From the NCBI GenBank assembly GCA_030704615.1, contig CM060734.1:12774001-12838000 (forward strand): a stretch of DNA of 64,000 nt, read 5' to 3'. The position numbers and the translations under genes are program-made. The stretch's first letter is position 1. The number at the start of each line of letters is the position of its first letter. Of the stretch, positions 32,942 through 43,584 are shown one piece after another. The notes under the pieces were generated by a model that made no database searches, had not been told where the DNA came from, and worked only from the letters and a program-made list of their open reading frames with translations. Source of the stretch: Takakia lepidozioides. Taxonomy: Eukaryota; Streptophyta; Takakiopsida; Takakiales; Takakiaceae.

Positions 32942-35900
32942 CTAAGTATTTAAAAACTCCGGATCTACGCTGGCTACACCTACGGCGGGCAGTAAAAATT
33001 CAGGGGATAGGGACTCGGCCGCGTGAAGTGCCATTGCTTCGGCATAATCAGGAAGCAGAAAATTGGAAAGGGGGCTGTCAAAAATAGACTCGCCACAAAT
33101 GACTGTATCTCCTGAAGATCCACCACTGCCTTTCCTGAAAGACAACCTGAAAAAGTTATTACTGTAACTTTGATGTTATTGAGAAATTGAGTATGACTCC
33201 CAAAGTGGGTTTAGCACTTACTCACATGAAAAGTCGTTGTCGACCTGCTTATCTTCGGGATCGTCATCATTTTGAATTTGAATCCGATCAGTCTGTGTGC
33301 CTGAAGTGGAGCTAGACAAAAGGGGGAGGAGCACTATATTGTAGAGGTTAGAATCACCCTCCATGCCAAAAAGGCTTCTTCCGCCTGCCTTGCATGCATG
33401 GTAAGTTGCTCCTGCACCAGACATGAGGACATGAACAGTTTGGTGGGGGGATTTAAGCAGATGGAACTGGTGAAAGAAAATCAATTCGGAAGGGAGAGAA
33501 CGAACCTGTGGACACAGAAAGATCGACCACCCGTGCAGAGTGGTGGCTGCATGACTCCAGCAGTATTTGCATGAACGCTAGGGATTTTTCCTTTGCACCT
33601 CTCCAGGGAGTGCCATCTGGTCTCTTCAGAGTCTCATTGGACTGCATGAAGTTGTACAAATGTCATCGACTTGCGGCTCATAGGGGGGGTTGACGAAACA
33701 ACTTGATCAGAAATCTCAAAGCTGCGGATGGAGGATGGTGTCTTTGAGGTGCGAATCCTCCGCAGGCAGATCGCCTTGAATATCCTCGTCTGCCAAAGAT
33801 AGCAGGTTAGTGTGGTAAACACAATCTATAGTGGAAGTGTGTACATCGGCTATTCAGAACTCAGACATAAAACAATCATTTTTATCACGAATCGGTGATG
33901 ATCGGTGTCGATCATGACAGATTCTTCTAGAGTGGAGCTGCAGAGAACATTGAAACTCATCATAAGAGCACAAGCAGAAGAGAGACGGCATACTAGCTGA
34001 CCAGGGAAACCCCCTTTCACAAGGTAGAGGCTGTTCACACAATTCCATGTGTGCAAAACTTCAAACCCTGAAGACTTCAGGTATGATGTCAATGCCCGAC
34101 GACTATCTTTGTCACATGATTGAAAAAACAGAAGTGTCCCTGCATCAGAGAGGAAATTATTACAGAACCCGAACACCCAACTCCAGTAGTTGTCCTCGAA
34201 TTTGTTCCAACCTGGCGTCTTGCCCTTTGGAAGAACTTCTGGCACAGCCTGGCCATCCGGGATGTCGAGAATGACAATGTCAGCCGCATATGTTTTCTGC
34301 ACACCGCACACGAAGGTGGGACCAGTGCTCATCTGCAACATACATGTTTATTTTAAGAACGATGGCAAGAATGTTTTTAAAGAACCAGACTGAAATACTG
34401 CCAATGAAACTTTCAGAGAAAAAAGAAAGAAACTAGAATTCTCACCAGATTGAGGAATGAGATTATGTTGTCCCAGGTAGGCGAAGGCACCCCAGTGTAT
34501 CCTCTCTTTCGACTCTGCATCATCGCCAGCCAACCCTCATTGACAATTTTAATCTCTCCCGCCGAATCAGAACGGGAAGGGTGTGGCTTGGCATCAAACA
34601 CGCACTGAACTGTGCGGGTATATCTTCCAGCAGTGAAGTCCTGCCCACTCTCCATCTCCTATTCTTTCTCTTTCCCCTTATCCTTTTCCTTCTCTTTGGA
34701 CTTGTCTTTGTCCTTTGGCTTTGCTGGTGAGATGGCTCTGACATCAAGAGCCTTGTCTTTTGGTTTGCAGCCCGCCTTCTTTCCCTTCTGCGGCGTTCCC
34801 TGAGCATCAGGCTCCTTGGCAGCCAATGTTGTTATGTTTCTTTGGTATTGCTCGTCAGTCAGAGGCGCCAGCATCTCAGCATTATTGTTCAAATATTTCA
34901 TGTGATGTTCTTGAAAGGTCGTGTGCTCCGGTGGGCAGTCAAGGTACCAGCCACAGTCTCTAAAGTGAGAAGGACTCCAGTCCTTCAATATCCTTGCCGT
35001 ATACATGGTTGGATCGTTTGCAGGGTCCGACCACATGTCAAGATAGTCTGGAATACCGCTCAGGTGATTTCCTTCCATAAGCACATTTCGTGTACATGTT
35101 AACATGAGATAAATCCCAACCCACCAAAGCGCGAAGTGAGTAAGATGCAAGTAGCATAGAATGAAAAAAACATGGAATGAAATGGCTCTGAGAACTGCTC
35201 CAAGGACCTTTCAGGACCACGCGACAACTCCGGATGTGAATGTCGTCAACGCCATTCAAAAAATTCCATTCAATGATACTGCAAATACACCCTAATCCAC
35301 GTGAATGCAAACTCTCGCTTTGGAATGACACAGACATAAAAGTGAATGTCATCAACGGCATTCACTTTGGATTTGTGAATACACTGCTAATCAAGCCTAA
35401 TGATTTCTCAAAAGAGGCAAAATCATTGGATGGAAACTGAATGTCGGCAACGACATTCAGAAACTCGAGTAAGGAACCCTCCCTAAAAACTCAATGGACA
35501 TTCAAAACGAACATAACACTGAGGACCTCATAATAACACTGGATGTGAATGGCGTCAACGCCATTCACAAAATTCCGAACAAGGAACCAATAAATACACC
35601 CTAAGCTCCTAATCCATGTAAATTCAAATTGTCGCTGGTGAATGATACAGACATAGAAGTGAATGTCGACAACGACATTCACTTTGGATCTCTGATAACA
35701 TAGCTAATCAAGCCTCAAGATTTCTCGCAAGAGGCAAAAGCATTGCAGAACAACTGAATGTCTGCATTGACATTCAGCAAACTGGAGTGAGGAACCCTCA
35801 CTGTAAACTCTATGGACATTATAAAAACTTACATAACTCTGAGGACCCTCTAACAACTCTGGATGTGAATGTCGTCAACGCCATTCAGGGACATTATCAA

Positions 35901-38900
35901 TTCTAATCATGGACGCTATAATTACACCCTAAGCTCCTAATCCAGGTGAATTCAAATTCTCGCTTAAGAATGACTCAGACAAAGAAGTGAATGTCGTCAA
36001 CGACATTCAATTTGGATCTATGATTACAATCCTTATGAAGCCAAATTATTTCCCAAAAAGTGCAGTAGAGTTTCCAGTATGATATTGCACCTGTACACAA
36101 CTCGCATCATGGCACACTCTCTTCCAACCTGACTGTCAAAGTCGTTGGACCGTAAAATGTTACCATCTTTGGAGAACTCCCGGAAAAAACAGTATCTCCA
36201 GGTGAGACCTCTCCACTTCCTTATGTATGCCTCCAATGACATTTGGGGAGGGGAAACAATCGAAATATTCAAGTCCTTCAAAGTTTGATCCAGCACAATG
36301 ACGACGTGCTTTTCGAGCTGCAAATTGTATATTTGTCAGTATTGCAAATAAGATACTCATCACATAATTGAAGAAAAGAAAACGGCTTATTTGAATACAA
36401 CCTGACTCCAAAATGTAGCCTGTGGGAGCCAGTTATCAAACACCAAATCACTGATTCCTTCCACCTTTGTGCCAAGCTGTATGGTGCTTTTGGGAACTGA
36501 TTCAAGTCCTTTACTGTCTGATCTGAGTTCCATATCTAGCCACCTTATTTTTGTTTGTGGGTCGACCATGGATATGGCCAGCCGGTGCAATTTCTCCTGC
36601 TGCATCTCCGGATGCACATGCTTGTCATAGTGAGATTTGATCTGCTGAAGGAACTCAGAACCAAGTCCAGGATCTACTATTCTAAGCTGCTTTCCGAAGG
36701 CGGACATCAATTTGGTTCTTCGCATTTCAAACTCCTTTTTTATTGTTGCTTCCACACCCTTTGATGTCCTTAGTTCCTCTGGTGTAGTGCGGTAATATTC
36801 GGATTTTCCCTTCTCAGCTGCCTCTGCCAGTTCTTGCTGCATTGATTCAAATAGTGATTAGCACCGAAGGGACTAAAACATGTATTCGAAAAGTAAACTG
36901 AGTACAGACTCGGCTTACCGCATACATGTACTCCAGAACACTCTCGAGTCAAAGAATACCAAGTGCCTGCAGCTCTTCCTGTTTCGCACTTCTTGATTAT
37001 ATTGGGGGGGAGTACTGTCCGAAAATCATCCAGCTTCATCAGACCAATCCTCTGAATTCGGAATAGTGTGTGGACCAAGCTTGTTGTCACATGCGATTTC
37101 TCTGTCGATCTGCAAAAACATTGGAAACATTGCATTCCTTAACACTGTTTTTTGAGGACAGACACTACAGAGGGAATGAAGTCTCTAGGATGACTTACTT
37201 GTTCATGTCGTGCATAGCTGTAAGAAGCCTAGCAATGTCGTTTCCTGGATCCAAAACCATTGCCTCCACAGCAACATGCTTGTCTTTGTCTTTCGCATGA
37301 TGTTTCTGAATGTATCCCATCCATGCGAGCAATCGGTGGTTGTCGTCCCAGACGTAGAACATGTGGTTGCAGAATTGCTGGGTGTTTCTTTCCCATCATG
37401 AGGCCCAGCTCGAAACTCCTCATTAGCATCTTTCCAGCACTCATCCCAGGTATCACTGATCTCTGGAGACACTAATGTGCTTTTCCCATTTATATCCGTC
37501 AGTGACACATAAAAAACTTGTGCACCAAGTCTGTATCCATGCACGAAATCACTCTCCAATTTTGTTATGTCATGGGAAAGAGGTGGACGCACAACAAGCA
37601 TAGATATCATCCGGCACAGAGGGATGTCCAGACGCCCTCCAGATACGAGCATGTCCCTTATAACCTCCTGAGAATTTACCTTCTGGAATGACATGAGTTC
37701 TTTCACCTTGTCAAGGTAGTGCACTTCAGATTCATCTGCTTCATCGTTATTCTCTGAGCTTTTTCCAGACTCGTCCCCATCTCCAGATCCTTTCCCCTCT
37801 GATCCTGTAGGCTTGGACCTCACAGTTTTCTGCACGATGCCATTCAAATCTGACTGAGTAATGTGCAAATAGTGAACGACGGTAACGACCATCACTCTGT
37901 CTCATCTCAACTCACAATGAATGGTGTGAAACAAATTCAGAACCATCTACACAAGCAAAGCTGATCCTGCCGAATTCAAACAAAACACTATGATTCTAGG
38001 GACACAAGAACAGAAAGGTTTTGAGCAAGAGCGAACGGCGTTAACGACAATCACAAAAGACAAGGACCTGCCGGATCGGTGTTGTGCAATGACATATATA
38101 TGTAAGTGATTGGCGGCAAAGACATTCAGTATAGTTTAGGGCGGACAGTAAGTGCAGATTATTCAGATTGACTCCATTGTGATGAACATCGCAAGCATTC
38201 ACTGTTTCTTGTCTATGTCGAAAGTACTTTCCAATCGATACTCTACCTGAATCTACAGTATGGTCTTCAAATCTTTGATTGTTTTTCCTCTGTTCAACCT
38301 CAACAAAGAAAATGCATTGAAACATTATGACTGAATATGCCGACCCTCACTCTCTCTTCAAACACATAGGTACATAAATCTCATGAGGAGAATCGAATGG
38401 CGTTAACGACGCTCGCAATTCAGTAGACTTCAATGACATGTTCCTGCTAAAGAAGGGAAGAAGATGAAGGACTGCTTGAAAGGCAATCAGACAGACTGTA
38501 TGATCTGAACAACAGTGAATGACGGTACCGTCAGTCACCCACTCATTGTGAGGTAAACCCTTAACAGAGGAGTAGAAAGCAAATCACCGTTGTTTCATGG
38601 TGATGGTCGGTAGCGACAATCCCTTTCTGGGACATTCCACTCAATCTCTACGCAGATCTTCAACAATGAAATGTAAGTTAGAGAAAACTTACTGGCGCCT
38701 TCTTAGGTTTTGAAATGGATCCCCTTCTGCAGCTTTCCTCTTCCCTCTCACATCTGCTGCTGGAATTTCTGCTCTAGGTTTCTGGACCTTCTCCCGGTTC
38801 AGCGTTCCTCGTACTTCCACCTCCTTCAGTTTCCCTGCGAGTCATCTCTGCATCCACAGGCTGGTTTCCAACGCGCACTGTTATCGCCGACTGTGTCACA

Positions 38901-39235
38901 GCCGCTGCCTCAGTTTCAGTCTGCTCTTGTGAATTAGTCTCCGCGTTCACCTGCTGTCTTGGCCCTGTGTTCTCCAACAAACGACGCCTCGTCATTTGCT
39001 CTCTGCGTCTCTCTCTAAGGGAAGTAAAATAAAGAGACTTTCTTCTCTTTCGTATTGTAGAAGGAACCCTCTCCAGCTTGACTACCACTCTCCCTCTAAG
39101 CGCGAAAAGTAGAAAAACGAAGTGACTCCCGATTTCTTGCGGGATTTGTGCGTTGTTGCTTGTCTCTAGAAGCATCGGATTCCCTCTCGCGTGACCGTTA
39201 CACATAGTGGTTATTAAGTGTGCACATGCCAGCAA
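32942..39235 (-). CDS. ParB-domain / beta-class-type DNA methyltransferase fusion gene (element 2, multi-exon)
   Basis: Exons inferred from GT/AG sites: N-terminal 39235-38774 (basic, RKRRKSLYFTSLRERRRE); 37895-37199; 37109-36919; 36836-36402; 36317-36091; about 35080-34430; 34332-34002; 33789-33506; 33411-33222; 33146-32942 (stop). The ParB-like domain is in 37895-37199: FVHGYRLGAQVFYVSLTD and, after an apparent frameshift near 37395, FYVWDDNHRLLAW. The methyltransferase part has DIVILDIPDGQ in the place of the DPPY motif, then WNKFEDNYWSWVFG and YLKSSGFEVLHTW. It continues with RGAKEKSLAFMQILLE, VVDLSVSTG and ATYHACKAGGRSLFGMEGD, the C-terminal S-adenosylmethionine site of beta-class N4/N6 enzymes (compare EKP, DPF.GSGT, GR..G.E.D). 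Odd points: the catalytic PPY is replaced, a TAG interrupts the Lys/Glu-rich linker near 34659, frame doubts exist in 33789-33506, and two introns hold palindromes. The fusion resembles bacterial and phage ParB-methylase proteins. Whether it is functional is unknown. Confidence 0.65.
33895..33917. repeat. Palindrome inside an element 2 intron
   Basis: ATGATCGGTGTCGATCAT lies between the exon donor at 34001 and the acceptor at 33790 of the ParB-methyltransferase gene. Its arms (ATGATCG) differ from the main GAATGNCG family, so it may be a diverged member. Confidence 0.5.
35238..36008. repeat. Intronic array of element 2 palindromes, ~318-bp higher-order unit
   Basis: Eight copies of GAATGNCG-NNAA-CGNCATTC occur at 35238, 35344, 35439, 35547, 35661, 35757, 35867 and 35989 (each 20 bases). 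Copies three apart share flanking sequence and are separated by 309-328 bases, about six times the 53-bp period of element 1. Flanks include recurring CTGGATGTGAATG and AATCAAGCCT blocks. The whole array sits in the intron between exons 36317-36091 and ~35080 of the ParB-methyltransferase gene. Confidence 0.9.
37874..38625. repeat. Second intronic cluster of element 2 palindromes
   Basis: More degenerate copies lie between the N-terminal and ParB-domain exons: GAACGACGGTAACGACCATC (37874), GAACGGCGTTAACGACAATC (38033), GATTGGCGGCAAAGACATTC (38108), GAATGGCGTTAACGACGCTC (38395), GAATGACGGTACCGTCAGTC (38517) and GATGGTCGGTAGCGACAATC (38602). The centre reads GTTAAC or GGTACC rather than NNAA. 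Spacing is irregular, 75-290 bases. Confidence 0.75.
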
Positions 39236-39707
39236 TTAGTGTACAGCTGTTCGTATTCAGTTATCGATGTCTGACGTGTGTCGCCCAAAATAAACGGCGT
39301 GTTCTTTATTAGAACGGTTTCAATATTTAAAAATAACAGCGAATCCCAGAAATCTTGGCACACAGTCTTAGACAAATATATGTAAATGAACGAGAGTTTG
39401 ATGACAAATTTTGGGATATCATACACGTCATCCTTGTTAGCCAACCCCACGTTCGTTTCACATTTTGAACTTTCCAGGTGCGCATGATCATTGGTAGTAG
39501 TATAAAGATACATTTACTTAATCTGCAATCCCACCCTCAGATCCTGTGGCATGCTTCCAGGAAGTCGGCTTGTTATTGTGTTTATTGATGAGGTTTGATT
39601 AACGGTTTAACAGCTGCCGACATTGCTCCTAGGGATACTCTGACCACTGGGCCCACAAGAAAAGTAATTAAAATGGACGGCTGCATATCTGGAAGGAATA
39701 ACAGAAT
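39236..39707. promoter_or_regulatory. Divergent intergenic region of element 2
   Basis: This AT-richer stretch separates the 5' ends of the ParB-methyltransferase gene (minus) and the transposase gene (plus), like the array region of element 1. No palindrome array is present here, so in element 2 the repeats moved to, or survive only in, introns. No core promoter element can be assigned firmly. Confidence 0.4.
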
Positions 39708-42582
39708 ATGCACAGTCGTCGTCTGAGCTTCCTCCGCCATATTCTCTGCTCATTCTTCAACTGTGTTCTGGAGACATCAGTAAACCGATTTACACTGAAG
39801 GTCTGCGATAGCAAGGTATCAACGTACGGAAGGAAGATGGCTTTCTCTGAAGCGGAGTTCTTCTCTGACGACAAACCAGTGCCGTTCTCCCAGGAAGTCC
39901 TTGACAATGGATTTGCAATTGTTCTGGAACATGTCTTGGCTACCCGTTTTCAGCTTCAGAATGGCTCCATCTTTTTGGAGAAAGAGTGTACGATTTGAAA
40001 GGGAAGTTTGTTGTTACTCTTTCCAAAACCGTGATGAGACGGCTCATGTCAGCCAGTGGAGAGTGCGCCCTGGTCGATACAGAGTACTTGGAGAGCCTCG
40101 GCGAAAGTCCCTTGGGTCATATGTGACGCCCGGGACTGCTGCTGCTTCGGTCGTTGAAGACAAGAGGGAGGTGGTGGTGAAAAAAGAACAGACGTCCTCC
40201 ACTCCAATCGTTGAGCTTTCGGATTCGTCCGATGATGACATAAGTGAAATTCCAAATCCAGTCCTTCCTACTGTGGTTGGGAGAAGCTGATGAAGAAGAG
40301 ATTTGTAGTGTCATTCCAAAACTACGGCGATGGAGGAATGGCTGGATTCAAAAGTGAGTTGCGAGGAATTGATTGGGGAATCTTTGAAGCAGGTGCCTGT
40401 GAAGTTCTTGCCAGAGACTTTTGATGGCGATATCCTATTCGAGCTGCCTCCTCCTCCGCGAGTTGGAGGTGTAACAATCATGATGCATGGAATGGACAAG
40501 AAACACGACGGGCACCCGTGGTGCAGAACAAAAACATCCAATATTCAGAATGATGACAAGCTTGTTTTCAGGAGAACAGTTTGCAATGGACACCTTAGGT
40601 GTGATAATTTGAATTGCAGACACTTTCTTCAGTCTGGGGTTCATAATCAAAGCGAATGGGAGGGTCTGGCGGAAAATCCATTTCAGCCTGGGGACTGCCC
40701 CACCACCGGCAAACACTTTCGTCTGCAAATTCTGCAAACTTGTGCCATCCTGCTTGGCGCTCTGCGGAGCAAGAATGTACTATGTTGTCCACCGTTTGAA
40801 AACAATGACAAGAGCTTGTGTGCATTTCGGATTCCATAACCATCTTGTCTCGAAGGGGGATTACAGGGAGAGTGTTGAGACAATATCGAGGTTGATTAAA
40901 CAGGAGTTCGGGAGAAACCCATCCGCAACAACATCTGCAATTGCTCTTGGCGCAAAGTCCTTCTTGGGAAAGCCATATTTTGAGTGAAGGGGATTCTGTG
41001 GGGACTAAACTTGACGGTGCAGCATTGGACCTGGTCATGGATCATTTCTCCACTTTGAGTTCACCTAACATTCGGCATCAGATCAATGCATTAAGAATGG
41101 GCTCTGGTATCAGAGGCTACATAGACAACATTTTTTCAAAATGACTGTTGGGCAGTGGGGGCAGTGGGGTTAGCCTCGTGAAGCGGATGCAAAAGACTGG
41201 GGACTTGCAGAAGTGTTTTCTTATGTTTGATCATGTGAAACGAGTGAAGGATTGGACGACAATGGCTTGTCATGTCTACGATCCAGTGTACCAACGAGTT
41301 ATGACAATTGCAGTTTGTGACATGCAATCCGAGGATACGGAATCCCAGAAGCTCATGTGGAATTCCCTGATACGTGTCATGGGCTGCCATCTCCAAATTT
41401 TGCAGGTTTCATGGCGGATAGTGCTCAAGCAAATTTCAATGCTGTTCGTATTGTCTTCGGATCGGGCGACCCAAAAGTGCCAATGCGAGGAAAGAGAGCG
41501 TACATGTCTATTCCATTGACACACAATCTCTGGAAAAACATACAAAGTCGGACATCAAACCAGAGATGCAGACTCAGCACCGTAAATTGTGCAAAGAGTA
41601 CAAAGATGCTATAACAATGAAGAAAGAGGCGGACACTTTGTTCCAGACAATTCGTGCCTGGTGGTTCTCTTCTGGAGCTGCATCACTTGAGAATATGAGA
41701 GCATTGGAAGATTGGCTGGCGTTTTGGCACTTCCGGTAAGACAGTGGGGGAGCAGCCATGGCAGTGGTACGAGGCTTATATTTCTTGCTTTATTCATACA
41801 TTTACTTTCCATTTTATTGTCTCCTCGCTTTCTTTATGTTGTTTTCTGTTCACTGTTTTGAAGTGTGGTTCTCCACTTTGCAGAACATGTCCATTGAGGA
41901 AATGGCGGACATGCCATCTTGCAATTTGGCAGAAACTGTGCACAACGCATGGTTGCAGCAATCTGGGAAACGAGGTCGGGATTTGTATGTGGCAACAACA
42001 GATGATTTGATACGTGCCCTTGCAACAACAACCCGATACCGTGATTTCTTGCGAGGTGGGGGATTGGTGGCAAGGGTCCGGACAAATGGGAGTTGATGTT
42101 GCGTGCTGCAAACAGATCTGGGGATCCAATCAAGATAGCACGGGCGGTGAGCATGTATGCCCAGGGAACGCCATTTGTTTCTAGAGTTCCACATCTTGAA
42201 GGGGATGAGAGATTCGGCTCTTGTAAGAGGAAATTGAACACTCCACCTGGTTCGGATTCCGATTCACACAGGGCAGACCGTGATAACTTCTCGAAGCCTC
42301 GTGTTCCCCTGCATGACAGCTCCATGTCCGGAACCTCCATTGTGGAGGAACCTCAACACGACGGCAAGCTCCCAGCATCAAACAGTGCCACTGAAATGGT
42401 GCAAGAGAGAAACAACCCCCTTGATGTGCTTGAGTCCGCATGCCCCGACCACGTTTGGCACATAGAACGCACAAGTGTAGGGTCTCGTGTGAAATGTACA
42501 GCGATCAGGGCAACTAATTTCGAGAAGTGCACTTCATCTATATCCAGAGGTGGTGCCCGAAGCTTCACTCTTTGTCATTTGT
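39708..42582 (+). pseudogene. MULE-like transposase (element 2), near full length but frameshifted
   Basis: The order matches both halves from element 1. The N-terminal region is at 39830-40110 (TRFQLQNGSIFLEKE, then a TGA). A SUMO-interacting-like PIVELSDSSDDD lies near 40200-40245. A zinc domain (40330-40850) has MDKKHDGHPWC, LRCDNLNCRHF, FVCKFCKLVPSC and TRACVHFGFHNH, with a frame change near 40700. The DDE region (41148-41560) has VMTIAVCDMQSED and GFMADSAQANFNAVRIVFG, the second catalytic-Asp block of MULE transposases, then ERTCLFH. A helical region ends WLAFWHFR before a GTAAGA donor near 41738; the acceptor TTTGCAG is near 41882. The next exon has NLAETVHNAW. The last (42093-42582) ends in a broken SWIM finger, KCTSSI...TLCHL, cut by LINE-derived DNA. 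At least three frameshifts and two stops make it a pseudogene. Confidence 0.75.
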
Positions 42583-43010
42583 AAGTATCCCAAGACATGC
42601 ATCATGCAAGGCCTCTTGGGTAGGTAAGAACAGCCTGCCATACTACAGATTCAAGACATGTATACACAAGCATCTTGATGGACCAACTTGCAGTTTATTA
42701 GATTCCAAACATGCAACCAAGTGACCCACTTGGGCATGACAAGACAGACTGCAACTTCATTCTACACCATATATATTTGCCCCAAGACATGCATCATGTA
42801 AGGCATTTTGGCATGGAAGGAAGGCCTGCCATGTTACAGATTCAAGATATGGACACACAAACACTTTGAGTGCCCGAGACCAAGCCCACCTGGCCAAAAA
42901 TAAATCATACATTGCAGGTGCCTGGTCTGATAGCAAAATAAGGCAATAATCTCTGGCAAAGGTCCAGTAGAGCTTACCAACACTGTTTTCCAGGAGGTTT
43001 ATGCCAGGTT
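42583..43010 (-). repeat. Tandem ~193-bp repeat, possible 3' region of the LINE
   Basis: CCAAGACATGCATCATG(C/T)AAGGC at 42590 recurs at 42782, followed in both by GCCTGCCAT..TACAGATTCAAGA. It starts exactly where the element 2 SWIM finger is cut, and lies 3' of the minus-strand LINE, so it probably is the LINE's 3' untranslated end. No poly-A (poly-T on plus) is seen. Confidence 0.5.
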
Positions 43011-43584
43011 TTGCAAATAAAACCTCACTATGCTCCATTCCACACAAATTCAGGAAATGCCTGTCATTGCCTTATCAGGCTGCCATCTTTAAAAACAGGG
43101 CCTCCTCTTCCTTAGAACCAAACAGCCATTTATGCCTTACCCATAAATCATAACTCCTCTTTAAGGCCAAAACAGTACCTAGCTTAATAATCCACAGGCA
43201 ATGCTGTCAAAGATTCAAGACAAAGTAAGGTCTAGATGCTGGGCTTCAAGAGACAAGCCTGTCAGGCCGAAGTGCTCCATCAAAGGCAGCAAAACATAAG
43301 TCAAAAGTAAGCATCAGCATGCCAAACCAAGAGCAAATCGGGGCTGCAGGCAGTAAAGACGCCATACACACTAGGTTCTCGTTGCCCACATCCTTATCTG
43401 CAAGCCGATGTCAACTAAGAACCTCAAAAGCAAGAGAGAAAGACATAAAACAAAAGGAACCCTAATCACCAAAAGCACCTTGAGGCTTGAGCGATTGGGG
43501 AAGATAACTGTGCGCCATCGCCACCAGCAAGCCACCTCCAGCACAGCTAAGGAGAAGTGAAGCATACAAGCATCCATGCTAGGT

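Noticed and set aside
42583-42760. Terminal inverted repeat of element 2
   Set aside because: The sequence is a 193-bp direct repeat that begins where the SWIM finger is cut and is better explained as LINE-derived; no matching inverted partner is seen near 32.9 kb.
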